From positions 1 through 6,768 of the forward strand of contig DMAZ01000088.1 of assembly GCA_003446335.1 (NCBI GenBank): DNA of 6,768 bases. The letters run 5' to 3'. A model generated the notes under the pieces. It was not told the origin of the DNA and did no database searches. It worked only from the letters and a program-made list of their open reading frames with translations. This document shows, in pieces, positions 1-6,028 of this stretch (positions are counted from its first letter, which is position 1; every line of letters begins with the position of its first letter). This stretch comes from Lachnospiraceae bacterium (GTDB lineage Bacteria; Bacillota_A; Clostridia; Lachnospirales; Lachnospiraceae). The translations under genes and the position numbers were made by a program.

Positions 1-1553
1 ACCCCGTCATCGGAAGCCGTCACGGATGTATTTCCTCCGGAAATATTGATATGCACAGCTTCCAGTCCCTCATAGCTGTCCGCTATCGTGATTTCGCCTC
101 CCGAAATGTCAAGTATTTCTTCTGCATGGATGCCGTCATCCCCCGTTCTGATCGTGAAAGTCCCGTTCGTAATACTGATCCGATAATTGCTGCTTATCGC
201 GTCATCCTGCGTATCCATGTCGAACGAGCCGCCCCTGATCTCCAGGGTACCTTCACACTTGATCCCTTTAGCGGATGCCTCCTGGCCGTTTGCGGAGGTA
301 TCGTCATTCTCATCTGCCGCAGCTGCCTTCTGAAGTTCCTCTTCGGATGCTGCAGCATCATTGCCTTTCGCTGTCAGCAGGAGAAGATCGCCGTTCACAG
401 CGGCAGCCGAAACCTTTTCGGAAGAGTCGGAAAGGTCATACCCGCCGTACTGCATGCCGCCGCTCCTTCCCTGACTGCCGAACCCTTCATATGTTCCGGT
501 CCTGTCTGCCGCATTGACAGAGCCGCCCCCGGTCCTGATCGAAAAATTGCCGCCCTCAATAAGCATCGACGTAGCTGCATCGATCGCCTCATCGTCTGAA
601 CGGATCGTGTATACGCCGTCTGCAATATAGACATAGCCCTTATCCGACGACTCCAGATTCGTCGACTTGAATGCATCTCCGCCGCAGTTCATTTCAAACA
701 TCCCGTTCTTTATCTCGAGGCGGTCCCTTCCGACGATTCCGTCATCTGCAGCATTGATCACATAGGTGCCGTTAATTATCCTGAGGTCATCCTTACTCTG
801 TATGCCATTGTCATAATTGGCATTTACCACGAGCGTTCCGGCTCCGTTCAGAACAAGGTCAGCCTTACTTGATATGGCAGCGGAGAGAGAAATGTCCGAG
901 TAGGATGCGCTGTCCGTCACACTGTTCTCAGTTCCGTCCTCCAGAGAGATCGACACTTTATCGCTCTCGATAATATTAATTGCCGGTCCGTCCGAGCTGG
1001 TGATGGAAAATCCGTTCAAAATTATACGGACTTTTTCCGCCTTGTCTGCATCTACAGTGATGCAGCCGTCATCAAGCGTTCCCTCGAAGACGTATGTTCC
1101 CGCGGAGTCTATGGTGATCTGCGTACCTTCACAGGTGGCATGTCCGCCTTTTCCGCTTATGTCTACGGTATCACCATCGGCTTTGACAGTCACGACCAGC
1201 CCTCTGGACCACCTTTTATAGGAATCATCCGCCTTGAAATTGATCATACCGGAAGTGACTGCAGAATATTTGCTGCCGGATGAAGTGCCGGCAGATGCTG
1301 CGCTGCCGGTCGAAGCAATACCGGATGAGGCACTGTCGGATACGGAGCTGTCGGCCGAAGCGGTCCCTGACGAAGAACCGTCGGATAAGGTGCTGTCGGC
1401 CGAAGCGGTCCCTGACATGTCCGCTGCGGAGTCCTGAGGCACTGTCTCCGAATGAACAGTACTGCCGGATGTCCCATTACATGAACTTACGGTCACCATC
1501 ATTGCAGCTATCATAGTGGCAAGGACTCCCTTGCGAAGTTTTTCCCCTGTCAT
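1..1553 (-). CDS. Cthe_2159-type carbohydrate-binding beta-helix lipoprotein, C-terminus beyond window
   Basis: The first 517 codons are open from the ATG at 1553 to the window edge with no stop, so the gene is partial at its 3' end. Residues 1-24 form a lipoprotein signal peptide: a KLRK charge cluster, a hydrophobic core, and lipobox VSSC with the lipidated Cys at 25. A Ser/Ala/Asp-rich low-complexity linker follows (about 29-100). From about 118 the protein has the repeated turn pattern of the Cthe_2159 (former DUF4353) family: LNGFSI near 179, then DNGI, DDGI, GDAF, DEAI, DDAI, DDGI and YEGL about every 22 residues. This indicates right-handed beta-helix rungs. Residues 341-430 interrupt the rungs with a Gly-rich and then acidic insertion. 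The founding member binds cellulose and acidic polysaccharide; binding here is inferred, and no catalytic residues were recognised. Likely role: cell-surface glycan contact. AAGGAG lies 6 bases before the ATG and fixes the start. Confidence 0.88.
   Translation of the reverse strand, partial: MTGEKLRKGVLATMIAAMMVTVSSCNGTSGSTVHSETVPQDSAADMSGTASADSTLSDGSSSGTASADSSVSDSASSGIASTGSAASAGTSSGSKYSAVTSGMINFKADDSYKRWSRGLVVTVKADGDTVDISGKGGHATCEGTQITIDSAGTYVFEGTLDDGCITVDADKAEKVRIILNGFSITSSDGPAINIIESDKVSISLEDGTENSVTDSASYSDISLSAAISSKADLVLNGAGTLVVNANYDNGIQSKDDLRIINGTYVINAADDGIVGRDRLEIKNGMFEMNCGGDAFKSTNLESSDKGYVYIADGVYTIRSDDEAIDAATSMLIEGGNFSIRTGGGSVNAADRTGTYEGFGSQGRSGGMQYGGYDLSDSSEKVSAAAVNGDLLLLTAKGNDAAASEEELQKAAAADENDDTSANGQEASAKGIKCEGTLEIRGGSFDMDTQDDAISSNYRISITNGTFTIRTGDDGIHAEEILDISGGEITIADSYEGLEAVHINISGGNTSVTASDDG
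1347..1416 (-). repeat. Two-copy imperfect 45-bp tandem repeat in lipoprotein linker
   Basis: A 25-base block at 1347-1371 recurs exactly at 1392-1416, giving a 45-bp (15-codon) period. It encodes the repeated peptide SGTASADS within the Ser/Ala-rich spacer between the lipidated Cys and the beta-helix. More diverged Ser/Gly-rich copies continue toward 1270. The period is a multiple of three, so gain or loss of a unit keeps the frame and only changes spacer length. Confidence 0.85.
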
Positions 1554-1559
1554 TTATCT

Positions 1560-1565
1560 CTCCTT
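1560..1565 (-). promoter_or_regulatory. Ribosome binding site of the lipoprotein gene
   Basis: Read on the minus strand this is AAGGAG, 6 bases before the ATG at 1553. It is the only good Shine-Dalgarno site near the beginning of the open frame, so it decides the start. Confidence 0.8.
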
Positions 1566-1605
1566 TACGATTTTCCTGTTTTTAAGAACATCTCTCTGAA
1601 AAGTT

Positions 1606-1635
1606 ATTCTACAAATGTGATTTCACTCTGTTGAA
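1606..1635 (-). promoter_or_regulatory. Candidate promoter for the lipoprotein gene (weak -35)
   Basis: The minus strand shows TAGAAT (1606-1611) as a -10 with TTCAAC (1630-1635) as a poor -35, 18 bases apart. The -10 matches consensus at five of six positions. It would give a leader of roughly 45 bases and lies downstream of the terminator-like hairpin at 1641-1682, so it would escape that hairpin. The call rests on motif resemblance only. Confidence 0.35.
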
Positions 1636-1640
1636 ACTGT

Positions 1641-1682
1641 GAAAAATAAGTGTGCCGCATCCTTATGCTGTATCAGGGCACA
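1641..1682 (-). terminator. Second terminator-like hairpin, possible attenuator
   Basis: On the minus strand TGTGCC (1682-1677) pairs with GGCACA (1656-1651). Inside, GCAT (1668-1665) pairs with ATGC (1660-1657) around an AAGG loop, with an 8-base bulge on one side only. The stem is followed at once by CTTATTTTTC. An alternative stem pairing GCTGT (1684-1680) with ACAGC (1671-1667) would break this fold. It could be a tandem terminator of the upstream operon or an attenuator in the lipoprotein leader. Confidence 0.45.
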
Positions 1683-1687
1683 GCCCT

Positions 1688-1698
1688 ATTATCTCATA
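1688..1698 (-). promoter_or_regulatory. Candidate extended -10 promoter upstream of the hairpin
   Basis: The minus strand reads TATGAGATAAT: a TG dinucleotide one base before the hexamer GATAAT (1693-1688), which matches consensus at five of six positions. No convincing -35 is seen; TTCACA lies 19 bases upstream. Initiation here would place the hairpin at 1641-1682 at the very start of the lipoprotein leader. This is a motif match only. Confidence 0.3.
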
Positions 1699-1716
1699 AA
1701 AAACGCATCTCCTGTG

Positions 1717-1745
1717 AAAAAAAAGAAACAGGCGCTCGACCTGTT
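1717..1745 (-). terminator. Rho-independent terminator of the J-domain operon
   Basis: The minus strand has AACAGG (1745-1740), a 7-base loop, and CCTGTT (1732-1727), followed by TCTTTTTTTT. One flanking G-T wobble can extend the stem. The hairpin with its uninterrupted T run lies about 70 bases after the J-domain stop codon and before the lipoprotein gene, as expected for the end of that operon. Confidence 0.85.
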
Positions 1746-1817
1746 CCTTCCCATGTTTCTATCACGAAGACCGCACCGCGGACCTCATACCGTAATTCAG
1801 CCGATCTATGACAGTGA

Positions 1818-2636
1818 TCAGAAGAAAAACATTCCGCCGCGCCCTCCGAGGCAGCAATTGCAGAAAAGATTGGCCAGGCACAGGTATGTACATAACTGTG
1901 AATTGGCATTCCCGAATCCGCCGTAACCATAATTCTGATTCTGATGCTGATACCAGGTCCCGCCGTTCTGGATCTGCTGAAGATGTGACGCGTAAAGCTG
2001 ATTGCCGGGCTCCATATCTGTCGCCTTTTTTGCAAATTCAAGCGCATTCACATTGTTGCCGAGCCCTCTGTTGGCCATCGATGCGTAATAATACCACCTG
2101 GCTCCCCGCATCTCCTCAGAAACGCCGTTCAAGGCATTTAAAGCTTCCTGATAGTAACCGTTATTTATATAATTGCGTGCCGCCTGCTCCTCATTGGACT
2201 CGCCCGCCGTCTGCTGGGTGCGCTGCTGTTCGGAGTACTGCTGCCACTGGTTGAAGAAATCGGCAAATCCGCTGTAAGCGCCGTAGTTGGCATATCTGTT
2301 ATTGGCGTAATCTCCGTCACGGCTCGAATCGTAGCTCTGCTGCGTATATCCGCCGCCCGGGCCGTATCCGGTGCCGCCATAGCCGCCTGCACTGCTGTAA
2401 CCGCCCGCATTTCCGTAAGCGCCTGTATTGCCGTAAGGACTCGTTCCGCGCTCACGCGCGTCCACGATCTGCCTGTACGCTTCCTGGACTTCCTTGAATC
2501 GTTCCTCGGCATACTCCGTATTATCCGGATTCTGATCCGGATGCCACTTTTTACTTTTGTCTCTATATGCTTTCTTCAGCTCCGCATCCGTGCAGGACTC
2601 GCTGACTCCCAGCACTTTGTAGGGATTAGCAATCAT
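1818..2636 (-). CDS. J-domain (DnaJ-like) co-chaperone with TPR-like region and Cys-rich tail
   Basis: This 272-residue protein starts with a J-domain (about 3-63) carrying the essential HPD at 32-34, so it should stimulate an Hsp70 (DnaK) ATPase. A Gly/Tyr/Asn-rich low-complexity linker follows (66-125), comparable to the G/F region of DnaJ. A helical stretch (148-222) resembles two TPR hairpins (a YYQEALNAL segment and an ALEFAKKATDMEPGN segment). The C-terminus has cysteines at 249, 253, 259, 261 and 262 and ends in Gly-rich then Phe residues. The zinc-finger and substrate-binding domains of true DnaJ are absent, so this is a specialised J-protein and not the housekeeping dnaJ. An AGAGAGG site precedes the ATG by 8 bases. 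It is the last gene of the three-gene operon, 34 bases after the DUF5685 gene. Its clients are unknown; membrane association of the Cys-rich tail is inference. Confidence 0.9.
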   Translation of the reverse strand: MIANPYKVLGVSESCTDAELKKAYRDKSKKWHPDQNPDNTEYAEERFKEVQEAYRQIVDARERGTSPYGNTGAYGNAGGYSSAGGYGGTGYGPGGGYTQQSYDSSRDGDYANNRYANYGAYSGFADFFNQWQQYSEQQRTQQTAGESNEEQAARNYINNGYYQEALNALNGVSEEMRGARWYYYASMANRGLGNNVNALEFAKKATDMEPGNQLYASHLQQIQNGGTWYQHQNQNYGYGGFGNANSQLCTYLCLANLFCNCCLGGRGGMFFF

Positions 2637-2670
2637 CCGCCGACCTCTCTGCTATTTCGTGCTACTTCCG

Positions 2671-3513
2671 TCACTTTCCGCTGTCTTCTTTTTCTTCCCG
2701 TTTTCTCCTTGCCGCCTCAAATTTCAGCCAGACACCAGAATAAATGATATTTCGAAGAATGTCAACGTCCTGAACGATCGGCAGTTTTTCAAATGCCTTT
2801 GCGCTCTCAGACATCATCATCATGAGCGTATTTTCCACGAGTGCCTCGAAATCCTTCCGTTTTACGGACTTCGTCCAGGGATTATACTCACCTTTCTTTA
2901 TATCCGTATCCAGATCGTCATATGCATCCAGCAGATAGATGAACTTGCCGAGGTAGAAACCGATGATCCGAAGTTCATCGGACCATTCATCTTCCTTCCA
3001 CACAAAAACTTCCGAGGTAAAGTTACCGGTGTATCCGGCAATTTTGTCAAGATCGTATTCTCCGGCGTCTTCGGCTGCTGCCAGCGCCTCAACATTTTTC
3101 TTTACCGCCTCCGCCTGGCGCGGATATTCCCGGATGATCCTCTCCGCGTTCTTTTTAATTTTTGCGGCAAATGCCCTGGCCTTCACGCTGCCGTCATCCC
3201 TTATGTCGTCCAAACTCTTGTAATAAGCCAGAAGGATCCCCATATCCGCAGCATAATCCGATATTTCGTTGAACAGCATATTGTGCTTCCGGAGAGGATG
3301 GATCATGCAACGATGCTTCTCATTTACAAGCGGGCACTCATATAACCCGTTCAGAAGGATCATAAGAAAAGTCATATCGTAGTTCAGAGTGAGCTCTCCC
3401 ACGATACCGTGCCGTTTCTTAAGAGCATGGCACAGACCGCAGTAATAACTGCGGTAACGGTCATAATCCTTAATCTTCAGTTCATTCTGATTTACCGTCA
3501 CATAACCAAACAT
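2671..3513 (-). CDS. DUF5685 family protein, function unknown
   Basis: This 280-residue protein is recognised as DUF5685 by its opening MFGYV, the YYCGLC segment at 23-28, the YDMTFL segment near 45, the YAADMGILL segment at 87-95, and GFYLGKFIYLLDAYDDLDTD at 185-204. It appears mostly alpha-helical with no signal peptide or clear membrane helix. Cys25, Cys28, Cys60 and Cys69 with His72 could form a metal site. Asp pairs at 102-103 and 106-107 and the Asp cluster at 196-204, followed by KKGEYNP, look like the paired diphosphate-binding motifs of squalene/phytoene-synthase-fold enzymes. That is my inference, and no activity is claimed. It sits between the zinc-ribbon gene (27-base gap) and the J-domain gene (34-base gap), so co-transcription is very likely. 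The MFGYV start is typical of the family. The nearest Shine-Dalgarno, GGGGAG, is rather far at 14 bases from the ATG. Confidence 0.85.
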   Translation of the reverse strand: MFGYVTVNQNELKIKDYDRYRSYYCGLCHALKKRHGIVGELTLNYDMTFLMILLNGLYECPLVNEKHRCMIHPLRKHNMLFNEISDYAADMGILLAYYKSLDDIRDDGSVKARAFAAKIKKNAERIIREYPRQAEAVKKNVEALAAAEDAGEYDLDKIAGYTGNFTSEVFVWKEDEWSDELRIIGFYLGKFIYLLDAYDDLDTDIKKGEYNPWTKSVKRKDFEALVENTLMMMMSESAKAFEKLPIVQDVDILRNIIYSGVWLKFEAARRKREEKEDSGK

Positions 3514-3540
3514 ACGAAATTAAGTACTCCCCTTCGGTGC

Positions 3541-3957
3541 TTATACCGTCTTCTCAAATGTGTGATGGCACTTAGGACATGAGATCCTGATATGACCCTT
3601 TCCTTTCGGGACTCGAATATCCTGGCCGCATCCCGGACAGGTAAAATGCCTGTATTCCTTACGATCCGCGAAACGTCTCTGCCTGATACGGAAGAATCTG
3701 CGTATCTTAGCAGTCTTCTGCATATACCACTCGTTTTCCGCCGCTCTCTTTGCGTAGTTCCTGGACAGCATTCTGAAATAAGAGTACAGGAACACGGCCC
3801 AGATAATGACCTGCAGAACAGGATTGCGGACGATAAATGAAATTACGATCAGGAAGAGCAGGACTCCCACCAGAAATCTTCCGAGATCGTCGCTCCCGTA
3901 TCTCCCGATCATAAAATTGCGCATTCCGTTCCCTATTCGGTTCAAAAAATTTCTCAT
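3541..3957 (-). CDS. Small membrane protein with C-terminal zinc ribbon
   Basis: This 138-residue protein has a basic N-terminus (1-20), two predicted transmembrane helices (about 27-43 and 46-62), a long Arg/Lys-rich stretch (64-103), and a C-terminal zinc ribbon with CPGC at 107-110 and CPKC at 127-130. The four Cys suit one structural zinc. By the positive-inside rule both the ribbon and the basic segment should face the cytoplasm. The family is common as a hypothetical protein in clostridia, and no enzymatic function is assigned. It is the first gene of the operon with the DUF5685 and J-domain genes and may anchor or recruit them to the membrane, which is inference. The start at 3957 is supported by AAGGAGAT (3964-3971) 6 bases upstream and by the promoter candidate just before it. 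Confidence 0.85.
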   Translation of the reverse strand: MRNFLNRIGNGMRNFMIGRYGSDDLGRFLVGVLLFLIVISFIVRNPVLQVIIWAVFLYSYFRMLSRNYAKRAAENEWYMQKTAKIRRFFRIRQRRFADRKEYRHFTCPGCGQDIRVPKGKGHIRISCPKCHHTFEKTV

Positions 3958-3963
3958 CGTATC

Positions 3964-3971
3964 ATCTCCTT
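3964..3971 (-). promoter_or_regulatory. Ribosome binding site of the zinc-ribbon gene
   Basis: The minus strand reads AAGGAGAT, 6 bases before the ATG at 3957. It is a strong match that selects this start over the in-frame Met at residue 12. Confidence 0.8.
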
Positions 3972-4013
3972 ACTATACTAGGATATAGTATAACGTCTAA
4001 AAATCGTCTGCAA
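3971..4013 (-). promoter_or_regulatory. Promoter candidate of the three-gene operon with overlapping inverted repeat
   Basis: The minus strand shows TTGCAG (4013-4008), 17 bases, then TACTAT (3990-3985); the shifted hexamer TATACT gives a better -10 with a 15-base spacer. Overlapping it is a perfect 7-bp inverted repeat, TACTATA (3971-3977) and TATAGTA (3984-3990), separated by 6 bases. It covers the -10 and the expected start site, where a repressor could act. The leader would be only about 20 bases. Both the promoter and the operator role are motif-based inference. Confidence 0.4.
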
Positions 4014-4065
4014 GAACACTTTACCCACTTTATGAAACTTTTAGATTGAACACCCGAAGATAGAG

Positions 4066-4103
4066 CGGGCAGCCCATAAATCATCCGATTCAAAGGCTGC
4101 CCG
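4066..4103 (-). terminator. 9-bp GC-rich hairpin after deoD, possible terminator
   Basis: CGGGCAGCC (4066-4074) and GGCTGCCCG (4095-4103) form a perfect 9-bp stem around a 20-base loop. It lies between the deoD stop and the promoter of the zinc-ribbon operon, where a terminator is expected. No proper T run follows on the minus strand, only CTCTATCTTC. On the plus strand the stem is followed by GTATGTTTTATTC, also imperfect. It may be a weak terminator or a 3'-end stabilising structure. Confidence 0.45.
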
Positions 4104-4110
4104 GTATGTT

Positions 4111-4170
4111 TTATTCTTCCTTCATCTCTTCCTTCATCGCGCAATACTCTGCGGTAGCATTGTTGCTCAT
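4111..4170 (-). CDS. Possible 19-residue peptide ORF, weakly supported
   Basis: An ATG at 4170 opens a 19-codon frame ending at a TAA at 4113, encoding an Asn/Ala start and a Lys/Glu-rich end (MKEEMKEE, from a duplicated ATGAAGGAAGA). It lies between the deoD stop and the hairpin at 4066-4103. No Shine-Dalgarno site precedes it, and no known peptide is recognised. It is most likely untranslated 3' sequence of the deoD transcript and is listed only because the spacer holds nothing else gene-like. Confidence 0.12.
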   Translation of the reverse strand: MSNNATAEYCAMKEEMKEE

Positions 4171-4195
4171 GCATCGGCAAGGAGTACGCACAGGA

Positions 4196-4927
4196 TCAGA
4201 TATTCGAGCGGACCGCTGTCTTCAGGGCGATCTCCATCATCTCATGGAAACCGTCCTGTCTCTCCTCTGCCGACAGTGCCTCACCCGTAAAAATATGATC
4301 TGAAATCGTGAGGATGGACAGAGCCTTTTTATGGCATGCCATGGCAGTCAAATAAATACCCGCTGTCTCCATCTCGACCGCGAGCAATCCGAGATCGCGT
4401 GCCTTCCTGTTCACTTCCTTATCCGGATGATAGAAGAAATCGGACGTGTAAACGCTTCCGACATCCGCTCTGACGCCAAGCTCCTCAGCTGCAGCGACAG
4501 CATTTTTCAGCATATCATAATCCGCCGTCGGAGCGATCACGCCCGGCAGATCATAGGCGTTCACATAGCTGGAGTTGGTCGATGCGGACATTGCTATGAC
4601 CACGTCTCTCACATGAACATCGTCCTGGATCGCACCGGCTGATCCGACTCGGATCACAGCCTCGACACCGAAGAAATTAAAGAGCTCATAGAGATAGATC
4701 CCTGCCGAAGGAACACCCATTCCGGATCCCATGACGGAGACTTCTTTCCCCTCATACATACCCGTATAGCCCAGCATGTTCCTCACATCATTAAAAAGTA
4801 CCGGATTCTCCAGATAATGTTCTGCTATATACTTTGCGCGAAGCGGGTCGCCGGGCATCAGGATCACTTTGGCAACATGTGTGCCTTCCTTTAATTCAAG
4901 GCAGGCGGACGGTGAGAAGTTCTTCAT
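4196..4927 (-). CDS. deoD: Purine nucleoside phosphorylase, DeoD (hexameric) type
   Basis: This cytoplasmic enzyme cleaves purine (deoxy)nucleosides with phosphate to the free base and (deoxy)ribose 1-phosphate. Its 243 residues match the usual length of about 235-240. Family landmarks sit six residues later than in E. coli DeoD: Gly26 and Arg30 in GDPLR, Arg93 and Ser96 in RVGSAGA (phosphate site), Met186 and Glu187 in VEMET (ribose site), and Asp210 in SDH (base protonation). The enzyme is therefore expected to be active and, as an Asp-type PNP, able to use 6-aminopurines. It lies 20 bases after mtnA with GGAGG 9 bases before its ATG. Sitting next to an MTR-1-P isomerase suggests a physiological substrate such as methylthioadenosine or 5'-deoxyadenosine besides adenosine. 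That is inference; related hexameric enzymes are known MTA phosphorylases. Confidence 0.95.
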   Translation of the reverse strand: MKNFSPSACLELKEGTHVAKVILMPGDPLRAKYIAEHYLENPVLFNDVRNMLGYTGMYEGKEVSVMGSGMGVPSAGIYLYELFNFFGVEAVIRVGSAGAIQDDVHVRDVVIAMSASTNSSYVNAYDLPGVIAPTADYDMLKNAVAAAEELGVRADVGSVYTSDFFYHPDKEVNRKARDLGLLAVEMETAGIYLTAMACHKKALSILTISDHIFTGEALSAEERQDGFHEMMEIALKTAVRSNI

Positions 4928-4947
4928 AAGTTATTCCTCCTGTTTCA

Positions 4948-6018
4948 TCATTTCTTGAACAGTTTCTTCAGATTCACATCAAAGGGCGGATATATAATTC
5001 CCTGATCCGTGACGATCGCTGTCAGCAGTTCATGGTCTGTCACGTCAAAGGCCGGGTTATAGCATTTGACTGATTCCGGAGCCATCGCCTCCTTATACCA
5101 CATCTTCTTGATCTCATCCGGGTCACGGAGTTCGATTTTTATATCATCACCCGTCGGACAGTTCATATCGATCGTTGAAGTCGGTCCCAGCGTATAGAAC
5201 GGGATGCCGTAATGCTTCGCCAGGATGGCTACGCCGGAAGTTCCGATTTTATTTGCAAAATCTCCGTTGGCGGCAATTCTGTCGCAGCCGACAAAGCAGG
5301 CCTGTACCCATCCGTTCTTCATGACGATGCTGGCCATGTTATCGCAGATCAGCGTAACATCCACTCCTGCCGCCTGCAGTTCATAGGAAGTGAGGCGGGC
5401 TCCCTGAAGCAGCGGTCTCGTCTCATCTGAAAAAACTTTCAGATCGATTCCCCGTTCCTTTCCGAGGATGGCCGGACCGATCGCGGTCCCATACTTCGAA
5501 GTCGCAAGCGGACCCGCATTGCAGTGTGTCAGGATGCCGTCACCCGCCTTTACGAGACTGAGCCCGTACTCGGAAATACGTGTGCACATCTCAATGTCCT
5601 CGCGATGGATCGCGATGCACTCCTCTTTCAGAAGAGCAATGATCTCAGCTACCGGTAGATCCTCATGTTCCGCCACAACAGCCAGCATGCGCCGTACAGC
5701 CCAGCTCAGATTCACAGCGGTCGGTCTGGAGGAGATCAGATATTCACCGTCTTTTTCGATCTCCTCACGAAATACGGCATACTCCTGCGTTCCTTTCTGC
5801 TGTGCCAGTACATAGATTGCATATCCGGCGCAGATACCTATTGCGGGTGCTCCCCGAACGGCCAGAACTTTGATTGCGTCATAGAACTCCTTCGCGCTTT
5901 TGAGTTCCAGACAGACCTGCCGGTTCGGGAGCTGTGTCTGATCAAGAATAATACAATATTTACCATCGTCCGAGAGACGGACACTTCCGCCTTTCAGATC
6001 TTTTTCCGTTACTGCCAT
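4948..6018 (-). CDS. mtnA: S-methyl-5-thioribose-1-phosphate isomerase
   Basis: The product isomerises the aldose 5-methylthioribose 1-phosphate to the ketose 5-methylthioribulose 1-phosphate in methionine salvage; family members also act on 5-deoxyribose 1-phosphate. The protein has 356 residues, near the usual length of about 350. Visible landmarks are VRGAPAIG near 54-61, HCNAGPLAT at 165-173 with catalytic Cys166, [18 protein letters not shown] at 197-214, and [18 protein letters not shown] with catalytic Asp246. Cys and Asp are 80 residues apart, as in B. subtilis MtnA (160/240). eIF2B-like proteins share the fold, but the intact Cys/Asp pair supports isomerase. The ATG at 6018 follows GGAGG by 10 bases. 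A longer in-frame version from 6096 is excluded because that ATG lies in the -35 box of the promoter. It is the first gene of an mtnA-deoD operon. No MTR kinase or aldolase gene is visible in the window. Confidence 0.95.
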   Translation of the reverse strand: MAVTEKDLKGGSVRLSDDGKYCIILDQTQLPNRQVCLELKSAKEFYDAIKVLAVRGAPAIGICAGYAIYVLAQQKGTQEYAVFREEIEKDGEYLISSRPTAVNLSWAVRRMLAVVAEHEDLPVAEIIALLKEECIAIHREDIEMCTRISEYGLSLVKAGDGILTHCNAGPLATSKYGTAIGPAILGKERGIDLKVFSDETRPLLQGARLTSYELQAAGVDVTLICDNMASIVMKNGWVQACFVGCDRIAANGDFANKIGTSGVAILAKHYGIPFYTLGPTSTIDMNCPTGDDIKIELRDPDEIKKMWYKEAMAPESVKCYNPAFDVTDHELLTAIVTDQGIIYPPFDVNLKKLFKK

Positions 6019-6028
6019 GGCCACCTTG

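Noticed and set aside
51..599. Plus-strand open frame of 182 codons.
   Set aside because: It lies entirely inside the lipoprotein gene on the opposite strand, which has a start, ribosome site, signal peptide and family repeats. The plus-strand product has no recognisable domain and is a codon-bias shadow.
1627..1646. TTTCA...TGAAA type inverted repeat near the lipoprotein promoter candidate.
   Set aside because: The 5-bp arms in an AT-rich spacer are expected by chance, and nothing else supports an operator.
1818..2636. Housekeeping dnaJ gene.
   Set aside because: The protein has the J-domain, but it lacks the four CxxCxGxG zinc motifs and the C-terminal substrate-binding domain, and it has no grpE or dnaK neighbours.
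2811..2825. Short CAT trinucleotide run.
   Set aside because: It is only four or five units inside the DUF5685 gene, encoding consecutive Met residues in a helix. It is too short to call a repeat feature.
2659..3345. Plus-strand open frame of 228 codons.
   Set aside because: It is antisense to the DUF5685 gene, whose family motifs are unmistakable. There is no ribosome site and no domain in the plus-strand product.
3962..4180. Minus-strand 72-codon frame between deoD and the zinc-ribbon gene.
   Set aside because: It starts with TTG without a ribosome site and runs through the hairpin, the promoter candidate and the ribosome binding site of the next gene. Its DEGRDEGR stretch comes from a short DNA duplication.
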